Positions 8,409 to 16,145 of a DNA stretch of 36,130 nt are shown here, one piece after another. The position numbers and the translations under genes are program-made. The number at the start of each line of letters is the position of its first letter. Within the stretch, counting starts at the first letter, position 1. The DNA is from an uncultured Prevotella sp. (GTDB taxonomy: Bacteria; Bacteroidota; Bacteroidia; Bacteroidales; Bacteroidaceae). The notes beneath the pieces are model-generated. The model was not told the origin of the DNA, did no database searches, and saw only the letters and a list, made by a program, of their open reading frames with translations. The stretch spans positions 1 to 36,130 of the forward strand of contig CAJPTO010000002.1 in assembly GCA_905373605.1 (NCBI GenBank), given 5' to 3'.

Positions 8409-9396
8409 GCAACACATAACTTTCTTCTTCAGGAATAAGAAAGCAGGGTTTAGCATGCACAGGGTGTTTGCTCCTATTGTGCAAGCCATTGGTCCGACCC
8501 GTGCCATCAGCATCTCGGCTCCTGATTATCGAGCCTTGCCTTGGAGCATATTGCGAAACCTATGGTGGGCTTTTAAAAACAGAAATTGCGAGGGTGTAAA
8601 TCACATAACGGGCGACTTGCATTACTTGGCCTTGGCTCTGCCTGCCCGCAACACGGTGCTAACCATACACGACCTCGTTACTTTGAGGCTTGGAGGCAAC
8701 CGCGTAAAGAAGTATTTGTGGCGAAAGCTGTGGTTTGACTGGCCCCTTAGGCGTGTGGGCAAAATAACTTGCATATCCGAAACCACAAAGGGCGAATTAC
8801 TTGCTACCTTCCCGTGGCTTAACCCCGACAAAGTTTTCACCATTCATAACCCCATAGACCCACGCTTTACACCCCGACCCAAAGTTTTTGATAACCACTG
8901 CCCTACAATATTACATATCGGTACGGGCTGGAACAAGAACCTAGAACGTGTAATCTCGGCCTTGAGGGGCATAACTTGCAAGCTTCTGATAGTGGGTGCG
9001 TTAAGCGATGAGGTCACACAGTTATTGAAAGAGAACGGCATTAGTTACGAGAATAAGGTGAATATCAGCGACGACGAACTGTTAGATTGCTATCAGAAAT
9101 GCGACATTGTGTCGTTTCCTTCTATCTTCGAAGGTTTTGGAATGCCCATTATCGAAGCACAAGCCACGGGTAGAGCTGTTGTTACCTCACGTATTGACCC
9201 CATGCGCGAGATAGCAGGCAAAGGGGCATGCTTAGTAGATGCCACCTCGGTGAAAGACATACACGCTGCATTCTGCAACATTATAACCAATACAGAGTTC
9301 AGAGATAATTGCATTGCAAAAGGTTTGCAGAACGTACAGCGTTTCAAAGTTGAAAGAATTGTAGCACAATATTTAGAGATGTATCAAGAAAAATAG
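8389..9396 (+). CDS. GT4-family glycosyltransferase
   Basis: The ATG at 8389 gives 335 residues and overlaps the polymerase gene by 20 bases; an earlier in-frame start at 8332 lies deeper inside that gene. The C-terminal half has the GT-B donor site of GT4 enzymes: a WNKNLERVISAL motif, then FPSIFEGFGMPIIEA with the EX7E pair, then the TGRAVVTS segment. The N-terminal half contains HDLVTLR and ISETTKGEL, as in GT4 mannosyl- or rhamnosyltransferases. It should add one sugar to the lipid-linked repeat unit on the cytoplasmic side. Donor and linkage cannot be read from sequence. Confidence 0.85.
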   Translation: MRDRTNKQHITFFFRNKKAGFSMHRVFAPIVQAIGPTRAISISAPDYRALPWSILRNLWWAFKNRNCEGVNHITGDLHYLALALPARNTVLTIHDLVTLRLGGNRVKKYLWRKLWFDWPLRRVGKITCISETTKGELLATFPWLNPDKVFTIHNPIDPRFTPRPKVFDNHCPTILHIGTGWNKNLERVISALRGITCKLLIVGALSDEVTQLLKENGISYENKVNISDDELLDCYQKCDIVSFPSIFEGFGMPIIEAQATGRAVVTSRIDPMREIAGKGACLVDATSVKDIHAAFCNIITNTEFRDNCIAKGLQNVQRFKVERIVAQYLEMYQEK

Positions 9397-9403
9397 ACAA
9401 CTT

Positions 9404-10408
9404 ATGAATATCATTATTATAGGTTCTTGCGCATTCGACTCGATGGAATACCATCTGCACGATGCTTTTATCCACGCTGCACATCGCTGCACAATTGTAG
9501 ATCCGCTGGACAGAACGTGGGTAAAGGGAAGATATGGAAATATTCTTGACTATCTTGCACGACGCTACAGCGACACTTACGACCAGAAACTATTTCTCAA
9601 ATACGCCAAGAAAGTGTGTGCCATGCAGCCCGATCTCGTTATCTGCGTGTATCGTTTCATACATCCTTGCTTCGTAAACTATCTCAAAGCAAACAGCAAG
9701 TCTGTGGTAATACAGGTCAATCCAGACGCTTTGACGACTTTTGAGTATCAGCAAATTTTTGCTTCCAACTACGACTTGTACTTCACAAAAGACCCCTATA
9801 TCGTCCGTTTCATGCAAGATAACATGAAGCTGAATGTTAAATTGTATCACGAAGCCTTTAACCCACGTGTCCACAAGAGGCCTGAAATCTCTAAAGTGGC
9901 CGCCGAAGAGAATGCGCAAGTTGACGTAATGACTTACGGAACAATATACCCTTACCGTTCTAGAATGTTGTATGAGGTTATTAAATCAGGGATAAATCTT
10001 CAAGTCTATGGCACGAAACCCAATCGCTTTTTTGATTCAAGGCTGGGTGCAGCATATCAAAACCGATACATTTCTGGAGATGAGAAAGCCAAATCACTCT
10101 TTGGCGCAAAGGTGGTTTTCAACCAAATGCACTATGCAGAGATAGAATCTGTTAACAATCGCTTCTTTGAAGTGAATGGTTGTGGAGCCTTCCAATTGTC
10201 CGACTATCGCCCCATCCTAAAAGATTTACTGCCCTTTGACCCTGAAATAGTGAGCTTCAGAAGCATTGATGAGGGGATAGACAAGATAAAATATTACCTT
10301 GCACATCCCACAGAACGTCACGAAATTGCAGATAAGGTGTATCGACACTTTATGCAACACTATACATACGACCACCTCATCCTTTACTTGCTTAATGCCA
10401 CTTTCTGA
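9404..10408 (+). CDS. CgeB-like glycosyltransferase
   Basis: The product is 334 residues and begins seven bases after the preceding stop. The N-terminal part (IIIIGSCAF, then a Rossmann-like half with DLVICVY and VVIQVNPDA) and the C-terminal motif NNRFFEVNGCGAFQLSDYRP match the CgeB/Glyco_trans_1_2 group of GT-B proteins, whose donor site is written N-R-xFE-xxxCG. MTYGTIYPYRSRML lies where the donor domain starts. It is likely a second repeat-unit transferase of the locus. The name CgeB comes from a Bacillus spore protein and says nothing about substrate. After it the operon is interrupted by 316 non-coding bases. Confidence 0.75.
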   Translation: MNIIIIGSCAFDSMEYHLHDAFIHAAHRCTIVDPLDRTWVKGRYGNILDYLARRYSDTYDQKLFLKYAKKVCAMQPDLVICVYRFIHPCFVNYLKANSKSVVIQVNPDALTTFEYQQIFASNYDLYFTKDPYIVRFMQDNMKLNVKLYHEAFNPRVHKRPEISKVAAEENAQVDVMTYGTIYPYRSRMLYEVIKSGINLQVYGTKPNRFFDSRLGAAYQNRYISGDEKAKSLFGAKVVFNQMHYAEIESVNNRFFEVNGCGAFQLSDYRPILKDLLPFDPEIVSFRSIDEGIDKIKYYLAHPTERHEIADKVYRHFMQHYTYDHLILYLLNATF

Positions 10409-10724
10409 ATAAGTTCATACTGCAAACAAGCAATAATGGATGATTAATAGCACAACCAGATGCAAGAGATCGCATTGCTGCGTGTAAAAAGGCAGTAGGT
10501 TGACATCAATAACGTGTTAAAAGAACACAGTAAAAGGACGTTTGAAAATAATAAATCCAGTTTCTTTTGTAGAACATCCCCACAAAATCATTCGCGAAAA
10601 GACATATGCCGCTTAATAAACTTCTTAACGCGTTAACGCCACCAATAGGGTAATAATACACCAATTCGTTTACAAAGATTCAAAACACGAAGTCGTTAAA
10701 GGACAATTAAAAACTTGTTATCCC
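10409..10724. other. A+T-rich gap inside the capsule locus
   Basis: This is the longest non-coding stretch within the locus. It contains a small perfect hairpin (GTGTT/AACAC, 10514-10528) and a perfect 12-base palindrome TTAACGCGTTAA (10625-10636), about 90 bases before the next gene. No TAnnTTTG element on the plus strand and no convincing short gene were found. It could hold an internal promoter or be the scar of a lost gene. Confidence 0.5.
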
Positions 10725-11834
10725 ATGAATGTTTTCGTTATAGCAACAGCGTCACGCACATCAGGTGCACTGAGCATTTACAAACAGTTCGTCAAACAGC
10801 TGGAAACAAAAACAGGAAACGACCACTATTTTGTGTTCGTAGACCCTTCGATGCCTCAAACAAACATTCCTCGGGTACAATATATAACAGCAAACACACA
10901 TGGACTGCGTCGCGTTTTCTTCGACTTTTGGGGATTTAAGCGAGCTATTAAGCAGACAGGTGTCGTACCCGATCTGATACTCTCACTTCAAAATACGGGC
11001 GTGAAGTACCCCAAAGCGCCTCAAATCATTTATTTTCACAACATTCTTCCATTGCATAAGAAGCTGTGGAACCCATTCAAGAGGTCTTCTCGCACCTTGT
11101 TTTTCTACGCATCACTCTACCCTTTATACATACGCATGCTTATAAACAAACGCATGAACGTAATTGTGCAAGCAAACTTTATCAAGCCCTTGTTTGCAGA
11201 TAGGTTTAGATTTCCACACCAACAGATACATGTGATACGCCCTCACATAAGCATAGCAGACACGGAAACGGATGTGGCGACATCCCCTTTCAGCACCGAC
11301 ACATTCAACTTCATTTACCCTGCACTGGGTTTCGGCTACAAAAATCACCTGATATTAGTCAACGCCTTGGGCAAACTCATACACACGGAAAAGGAAAAGA
11401 AACAACGCCTTGTACTGCACTTCACGTTGAAACGCGGAGAGAATAAGTCTGTGGAACAACGAGTTAAAGAACTGGGATTGACAAACAACGTCGTGTTTCA
11501 TGGCCAAGTGTCCAAGTCGCAACTCTTTGCATGGTACCAACATGCCACAGCCTTGGTCTTTCCAAGTTGGCTAGAAACACTAGGTCTGCCACTTATCGAG
11601 GCCGCCTCGTGTGGATTGCCTATCATCGCTTGCGACACCCAATATGCCCGAGAAGCACTAGAAGGATACCAAGGCGTTAGCTTTGCCAAACAAGACAAAG
11701 TGGATGAATGGGCAAAATCAATGCACGAAGCTTGTAATAAACAGGCGAAATATCCGTTATACAAGCATACTGACAATACTGAGCATGAAGCTTGGGATAA
11801 ACTATTTGAATTAATACATAAACAATACATATAA
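10725..11834 (+). CDS. GT4-family glycosyltransferase
   Basis: This 369-residue GT-B protein opens with MNVFVIATASRTSGALSIY, the glycine-containing acceptor-side loop of GT4 enzymes. The donor half contains YPALGFGYKNHLILVNAL, VVFHGQVSK and FPSWLETLGLPLIEAASCG with the EX7E glutamates. These are all standard GT4 features. It is the first gene after the non-coding gap, and its stop overlaps the next ATG by one base (TAATG), so it is cotranscribed with the amino-sugar genes. It probably builds the same repeat unit; donor and acceptor are unknown. Confidence 0.85.
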   Translation: MNVFVIATASRTSGALSIYKQFVKQLETKTGNDHYFVFVDPSMPQTNIPRVQYITANTHGLRRVFFDFWGFKRAIKQTGVVPDLILSLQNTGVKYPKAPQIIYFHNILPLHKKLWNPFKRSSRTLFFYASLYPLYIRMLINKRMNVIVQANFIKPLFADRFRFPHQQIHVIRPHISIADTETDVATSPFSTDTFNFIYPALGFGYKNHLILVNALGKLIHTEKEKKQRLVLHFTLKRGENKSVEQRVKELGLTNNVVFHGQVSKSQLFAWYQHATALVFPSWLETLGLPLIEAASCGLPIIACDTQYAREALEGYQGVSFAKQDKVDEWAKSMHEACNKQAKYPLYKHTDNTEHEAWDKLFELIHKQYI

Positions 11835-12907
11835 TGTCTGTATTTAAAGATAAAACCTTACTGATAACTGGTGGCACTGGGTCGTTTGGAAACGCCGTTC
11901 TTCGCAGGTTCCTCGACTCTGACATAAAGGAAATACGCATATTCTCGCGCGACGAAAAGAAGCAAGACGACATGCGACACACCCTACAAAACCCCAAGGT
12001 GAAATACTATATCGGCAACGTGCGCGACAAGCAAAGCGTTGATGTTGCCATGCAAGGGGTGGATTATGTGTTCAGTGCTGCTGCCCTCAAGCAAGTTCCA
12101 TCGTGCGAGTTTTTCCCCATCGAGGCTGTCCACACCAATATCTTAGGCACAAACAATGTGCTTCTTTCGGCCATCGAACATGGCGTAAGTCGTGTTGTGG
12201 TGCTGTCTACCGATAAGGCTGCTTACCCCATCAATGCTATGGGTATGAGCAAAGCACTGATGGAAAAGGTGGTTTGCGCCAAGGGAAGAGAACTTGGGGA
12301 AACGGCAAAAACCACCGTTTGCTGCACCAGATACGGCAATGTAATGGCCAGCAGAGGCTCGGTGATACCGCTCTGGGTGGAACAGATGGTTGCAGGAAAC
12401 CCCATTACCATCACCGACCCGAACATGACGCGCTTCATGATGACCTTAGACGATGCCGTAGATCTCGTTATTTATGCCTTCTCTAACGCCAAGAACGGCG
12501 ACCTCTTTGTGCAAAAGGCACCCGCAGCAACGCTTGATGTGCTTGCACATGCACTGAGAAAGGTTTATGCCAACATAGATCCTAAATATCGCGACACGCC
12601 CATTAAGGTTATAGGCACTCGTCATGGTGAGAAGCTTTCAGAAACATTGGTTACGCGCGAAGAGATGGCAAGGGCTGTAGACATGGGGAAATATTTTCGT
12701 ATCCCTGTTGACACGCGCGACTTAAACTACGACAAGTTCTTCACAGAAGGCAATGAGGCCATTTCTATTTCGGAAGACTACAACTCGCACAACACCCACC
12801 AACTGTCGGTGGAAGAGATGGAGGCACTACTTATGAAGCTTCGGTTCATAAAAGAAGACCTTGGCCTTGAACCGCGACAGAAGACAAAGGAGATAAGAAG
12901 TGAATAA
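11834..12907 (+). CDS. fnlA: UDP-GlcNAc 4,6-dehydratase/5-epimerase (FnlA/WbjB/CapE type)
   Basis: The 357-residue enzyme belongs to the extended short-chain dehydrogenase family. The NAD(P)-binding motif TGGTGSFG is at residues 12-19. The active site is Ser125, Met136 and Lys140 (LSTDKAAYPINAMGMSK): the usual Tyr is replaced by Met, the altered Ser-Met-Lys triad known for FlaA1/WbjB/CapE. The family converts UDP-GlcNAc to a UDP-4-keto-6-deoxy-L-sugar. This is the first step to UDP-L-FucNAc or UDP-L-QuiNAc, and the genes for a 2-epimerase and a 4-reductase follow at once. Symbols differ by species (fnlA, wbjB, wbvB, capE). Both ends overlap neighbouring genes or nearly so, marking a tight operon. 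Confidence 0.88.
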   Translation: MSVFKDKTLLITGGTGSFGNAVLRRFLDSDIKEIRIFSRDEKKQDDMRHTLQNPKVKYYIGNVRDKQSVDVAMQGVDYVFSAAALKQVPSCEFFPIEAVHTNILGTNNVLLSAIEHGVSRVVVLSTDKAAYPINAMGMSKALMEKVVCAKGRELGETAKTTVCCTRYGNVMASRGSVIPLWVEQMVAGNPITITDPNMTRFMMTLDDAVDLVIYAFSNAKNGDLFVQKAPAATLDVLAHALRKVYANIDPKYRDTPIKVIGTRHGEKLSETLVTREEMARAVDMGKYFRIPVDTRDLNYDKFFTEGNEAISISEDYNSHNTHQLSVEEMEALLMKLRFIKEDLGLEPRQKTKEIRSE

Positions 12908-12932
12908 CCCTCAAAGCAGCAAAAAAGACACA

Positions 12933-14060
12933 ATGAAAATAATGACCATAGTGGGCACCCGCCCCGAGATTATAAAACTTAGTAGGGTTATTGCCGAACT
13001 AGACAAGTACACCGAGCAGGTATTAGTGCATACAGGGCAAAACTTCGATTACGAACTCAACGAGATTTTCTTTAAAGAACTGGAATTGAGAAAGCCCGAC
13101 TTTTTCCTTGATGCAGCAGGACAAACGGCCGCACAAACCATTGCCAACGTGGTGAAGAACACCGATGAGCTGTTGGAGCGCATCAACCCCGATGCGGTGT
13201 TGCTATATGGCGACACCAACAGTTGCATGGCTGTTATCGCTGCCAAGAAAAGAAAAATTCCCATCTTCCACATGGAGGCTGGCAATCGCTGCTTCGACCA
13301 ACGTGTGCCCGAAGAAGTGAACAGAAAGATTGTTGATCACTTGAGCGACATTAACATGCCGCTCTCCGAACATGCCCGACGTTACTTGCTAGCAGAGGGC
13401 ATCAGGCCCGAAACCATCATTAAAACGGGTTCGCCTATGACCGAAGTGCTTAACTATTATGCAACAAAGATTGAGCGGTCAAATATTCTTGAGCAAGAAA
13501 ACTTGCGCCCTGGCGAGTATTTCATTGTCAGTGCGCATAGGGAAGAGAACGTGGATTCGCCAGAAAATCTTTCCGACTTGCTTCAATCGCTTAACGCCAT
13601 CACCCAAAGATACAACAAGAGGGTTATCGTTTCTACCCACCCACGAACGCGCAAAAAGCTTGAAAGCATTGGCTTCGCAAACGAAAATCCACTTATTGAG
13701 TTTATGAAACCTTTTGGGTTTATGGACTATAACAAGTTGCAACAAAACGCTTTCTGCGTAATCTCAGATAGCGGAACAATTACCGAGGAGTCGTCTATCA
13801 TGAACTTCCCTGCCACTACCATTAGGCAAGCGCACGAAAGACCGGAAGGTATGGACGAAGCTACCGTGATAATGAGCGGACTGAAACAACAACGGATACT
13901 AGATGCCATAGAAGTTGTTACCGCACAACACGCCGAAAACAAAGCCAACATTCACCCCATACCCGACTATGCCGCCGACAACGTATCGAAAAAGGTGGTT
14001 AGAATTATCTTGTCGTATACCGACTATGTGAACCGCACCGTATGGAATAAAACACGATAA
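12933..14060 (+). CDS. Non-hydrolysing UDP-N-acetylglucosamine 2-epimerase family (FnlC/WbjD/WbvD type)
   Basis: The ATG at 12933 gives 375 residues beginning MKIMTIVGTRPEIIKLS, the normal family start. A GTG at 12900, with AAAGGAG upstream, would add eleven residues and overlap the dehydratase gene; I prefer the ATG. Conserved motifs are GTRPE near the N-terminus, HMEAGNRC, SAHREEN with the catalytic-region His, and SDSGTITEES near the UDP site. WecB-like members epimerise UDP-GlcNAc. The FnlC/WbjD/WbvD branch does the last, C2, step in making UDP-L-FucNAc or UDP-L-QuiNAc. Position between the 4,6-dehydratase and the reductase supports the second role. Confidence 0.85.
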   Translation: MKIMTIVGTRPEIIKLSRVIAELDKYTEQVLVHTGQNFDYELNEIFFKELELRKPDFFLDAAGQTAAQTIANVVKNTDELLERINPDAVLLYGDTNSCMAVIAAKKRKIPIFHMEAGNRCFDQRVPEEVNRKIVDHLSDINMPLSEHARRYLLAEGIRPETIIKTGSPMTEVLNYYATKIERSNILEQENLRPGEYFIVSAHREENVDSPENLSDLLQSLNAITQRYNKRVIVSTHPRTRKKLESIGFANENPLIEFMKPFGFMDYNKLQQNAFCVISDSGTITEESSIMNFPATTIRQAHERPEGMDEATVIMSGLKQQRILDAIEVVTAQHAENKANIHPIPDYAADNVSKKVVRIILSYTDYVNRTVWNKTR

Positions 14061-14064
14061 GAAC

Positions 14065-14922
14065 ATGAAGAAAATACTTTTACTGGGCGCAACGGGGATG
14101 GCAGGGCATGTTGCCTACCATTATTTAAAAGAAACAGGACGCTATAAACTCGTTGACGTGGTTTATAGAACACTGCTTACGCCCGACAGCATCATCGTAG
14201 ACGTGAACAATTGGGAACGCTTGGCAGAGCTGGTAAAGGAGCAGAAGCCAGACATCATCTTAAATTGCATTGGCGTGTTGATTGCTGGGGCGAAAAAAGA
14301 TCCCGCTAATGCCATCTACATCAACGCCTACCTACCCCATCGCCTAAAAAAACTGGCCGACGAAATGGGTGCGACGTTGATACATATCAGCACCGATTGC
14401 GTGTTCTCGGGAAAGAAAGGCAATTATGCCGAAGACGATTTTAAAGACGCAGACGACATATACGGACGAAGCAAAGCCTTGGGCGAAATCGTAGACGAAC
14501 ATCACCTCACACTGCGCACATCAATAGTGGGACCAGAGCTTAAAAGCAATGGCGAGGGATTGTTCCATTGGTTTATGCATCAAGAGAAACAATGCCTGGG
14601 CTATAAGACTGCCATTTGGGGCGGAGTAACCACACTGGAGTTGGCCAAGGTTATCGATTATGTAATACAACATCCTGTAACAGGACTCGTGCAAGTGAGT
14701 AATGGCGAAGGTATAAACAAGTTCGACCTGCTTACGCTTTTCAAAGACACTTGGCATATGCCGATTGAAATCATACCCGTTGACAAAAATGGGGTCGATA
14801 AGAGCATTGCCCGCTCCAGACGCTTGCCATACGAGGTGCCGTCGTACAAACAAATGATCGGCGACTTGAAGCTATGGATGGAACGCCATGCCTCGCTCTA
14901 CAAGGCCAATTACAACATTTAG
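14065..14922 (+). CDS. RmlD-like SDR reductase for a UDP-L-6-deoxy-amino sugar
   Basis: The 285-residue protein starts four bases after the epimerase stop. It has the Rossmann motif GATGMAGH at about residues 8-15, STDCVFSG with the active-site Ser, and YGRSK carrying the Tyr-xxx-Lys pair. This is the dTDP-4-dehydrorhamnose reductase (RmlD) branch of the SDR family. The protein ends after the SDR fold. CapF/WbjC/FnlB of L-FucNAc pathways has an extra C-terminal cupin domain of about 120 residues, which does the C3 epimerisation in CapF. The reductase of the L-QuiNAc/L-RhaNAc route (WbvR type) lacks it. The likely reaction is therefore simple C4 reduction of the 4-keto-6-deoxy-L-sugar. Confidence 0.82.
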   Translation: MKKILLLGATGMAGHVAYHYLKETGRYKLVDVVYRTLLTPDSIIVDVNNWERLAELVKEQKPDIILNCIGVLIAGAKKDPANAIYINAYLPHRLKKLADEMGATLIHISTDCVFSGKKGNYAEDDFKDADDIYGRSKALGEIVDEHHLTLRTSIVGPELKSNGEGLFHWFMHQEKQCLGYKTAIWGGVTTLELAKVIDYVIQHPVTGLVQVSNGEGINKFDLLTLFKDTWHMPIEIIPVDKNGVDKSIARSRRLPYEVPSYKQMIGDLKLWMERHASLYKANYNI

Positions 14923-14930
14923 CTAGGCCT

Positions 14931-16133
14931 ATGAAGATTGTTGTCGTTACGCAATATTTTTACCCCGAAGACTTTAAGGTAAACGATTTGGTGAAGGGAC
15001 TTGTCGAGCGCGGGCACCAAGTAACCGTGCTTACCGGCAAACCCAATTATCCTTTCGGAACTATCTTTAAGGGCTATCGCCAATGGGGCGTACAACACGA
15101 ACAAGTTTTTGGGGCCAACGTGATACGTGTACCCGTTATTCCACGTGGAAAGGGTGGCGGAAAGGCATTGATTACCAACTATTTCTCGTTCGTCTTCTTT
15201 TCATGCGCGTTCGTACTTTTCCATCGTTTACCCGCCGACAAGGTTTTTTGCTGGGGAACTTCGCCCATACTTCAGGCCTATGCAGGCTTGCTTTTGAAGC
15301 GGAAGCAACGCGTCAATGCCTCGTATTGGGTGCAAGACCTCTGGCCAGAAAGCGTGGAAGCCACAGGAAAAAAGCTTCGTCCGCGTACGAACAAATGGCT
15401 TACCAAGATGGTTAGGTACATTTATGCCCACATGGACACCTTGTTTTTGCAATCGCCTGCCTTTAAGCGCTCTGTTGAAGAAAAAGGTAAGTTCAATGCA
15501 AAATATGTGTATGCACCCAATTGGGCCGAAGAGATTTTCCTCGATAAGGCACTCATCAACAAAGAAAAATACAAGGCTTTGATGCCAAAAGGCTTTATTG
15601 TTATGTTTGCGGGCAATGTAGGGGCTGCACAAGACTTCGACTCGGTGGTGCTGGCTGCGGCAGAAATCAAGGCCCATCCACACATCCATTGGGTTATTGT
15701 GGGCGATGGTAGAAAACGAGAAGCAGCTCAACGCAAGGTTAACGAACTGGGACTGAATGCCAATGTGCACTTCATGGGGCGACATCCCTTGGCAGACATG
15801 CCCTCTTTTTTCGTTCATGCCGACGCACTTCTCGTGTCTTTGCGCGATGAACCAATCTTCGCTCTTACCATTCCCTCGAAAACACAATCGTATATGGCAT
15901 TCGGTAAGCCTATCTTGTCCATGCTCAACGGCACGGGAAACGAGATAATAGAAAAGGCTGAATGCGGCCTTACCGCTCCTGCCACGGCCTATCAGACACT
16001 TGCCAAGAACGTTGTGAGGCTTAGTGAGATGCCTATTCAACAGCTACAGCAAATGGGCGAAAACGGAAAACGCTACTACCAAGCGCATTTTCAAAAAGAG
16101 AAAGTGATAGATACCATCATCGCCAACTTATAA
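14931..16133 (+). CDS. WbuB-like GT4 glycosyltransferase
   Basis: The ATG at 14931 gives 400 residues starting MKIVVVTQYFYPEDFKVNDL, the typical opening of WbuB-type GT4 transferases; an in-frame ATG at 14874 lies inside the previous gene. Other family phrases are LTGKPNYPFG, WVQDLWPESV, MFAGNVGAAQDF, VGDGRKR and FALTIPSKTQSYMAFGKPIL. WbuB-type genes lie beside the fnl/qnl sugar genes in enterobacterial O-antigen loci and are thought to transfer the L-FucNAc or L-QuiNAc residue. The same adjacency here suggests this enzyme uses the sugar nucleotide made by the three upstream enzymes. That donor assignment is inferred from context. Confidence 0.85.
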   Translation: MKIVVVTQYFYPEDFKVNDLVKGLVERGHQVTVLTGKPNYPFGTIFKGYRQWGVQHEQVFGANVIRVPVIPRGKGGGKALITNYFSFVFFSCAFVLFHRLPADKVFCWGTSPILQAYAGLLLKRKQRVNASYWVQDLWPESVEATGKKLRPRTNKWLTKMVRYIYAHMDTLFLQSPAFKRSVEEKGKFNAKYVYAPNWAEEIFLDKALINKEKYKALMPKGFIVMFAGNVGAAQDFDSVVLAAAEIKAHPHIHWVIVGDGRKREAAQRKVNELGLNANVHFMGRHPLADMPSFFVHADALLVSLRDEPIFALTIPSKTQSYMAFGKPILSMLNGTGNEIIEKAECGLTAPATAYQTLAKNVVRLSEMPIQQLQQMGENGKRYYQAHFQKEKVIDTIIANL

Positions 16134-16145
16134 CAACAACGCGAA

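Noticed and set aside
10715..10939. Short plus-strand frame overlapping the start of the second GT4 gene
   Set aside because: It is out of frame with a clear GT4 protein and resembles nothing.
12900..12932. GTG start at 12900 for the 2-epimerase, with AAAGGAG upstream
   Set aside because: Family proteins begin at the MKIMTIVGTRPE segment, which has its own ATG at 12933. Purine-rich ribosome sites are not a reliable guide in Bacteroidetes and this one lies inside coding sequence.
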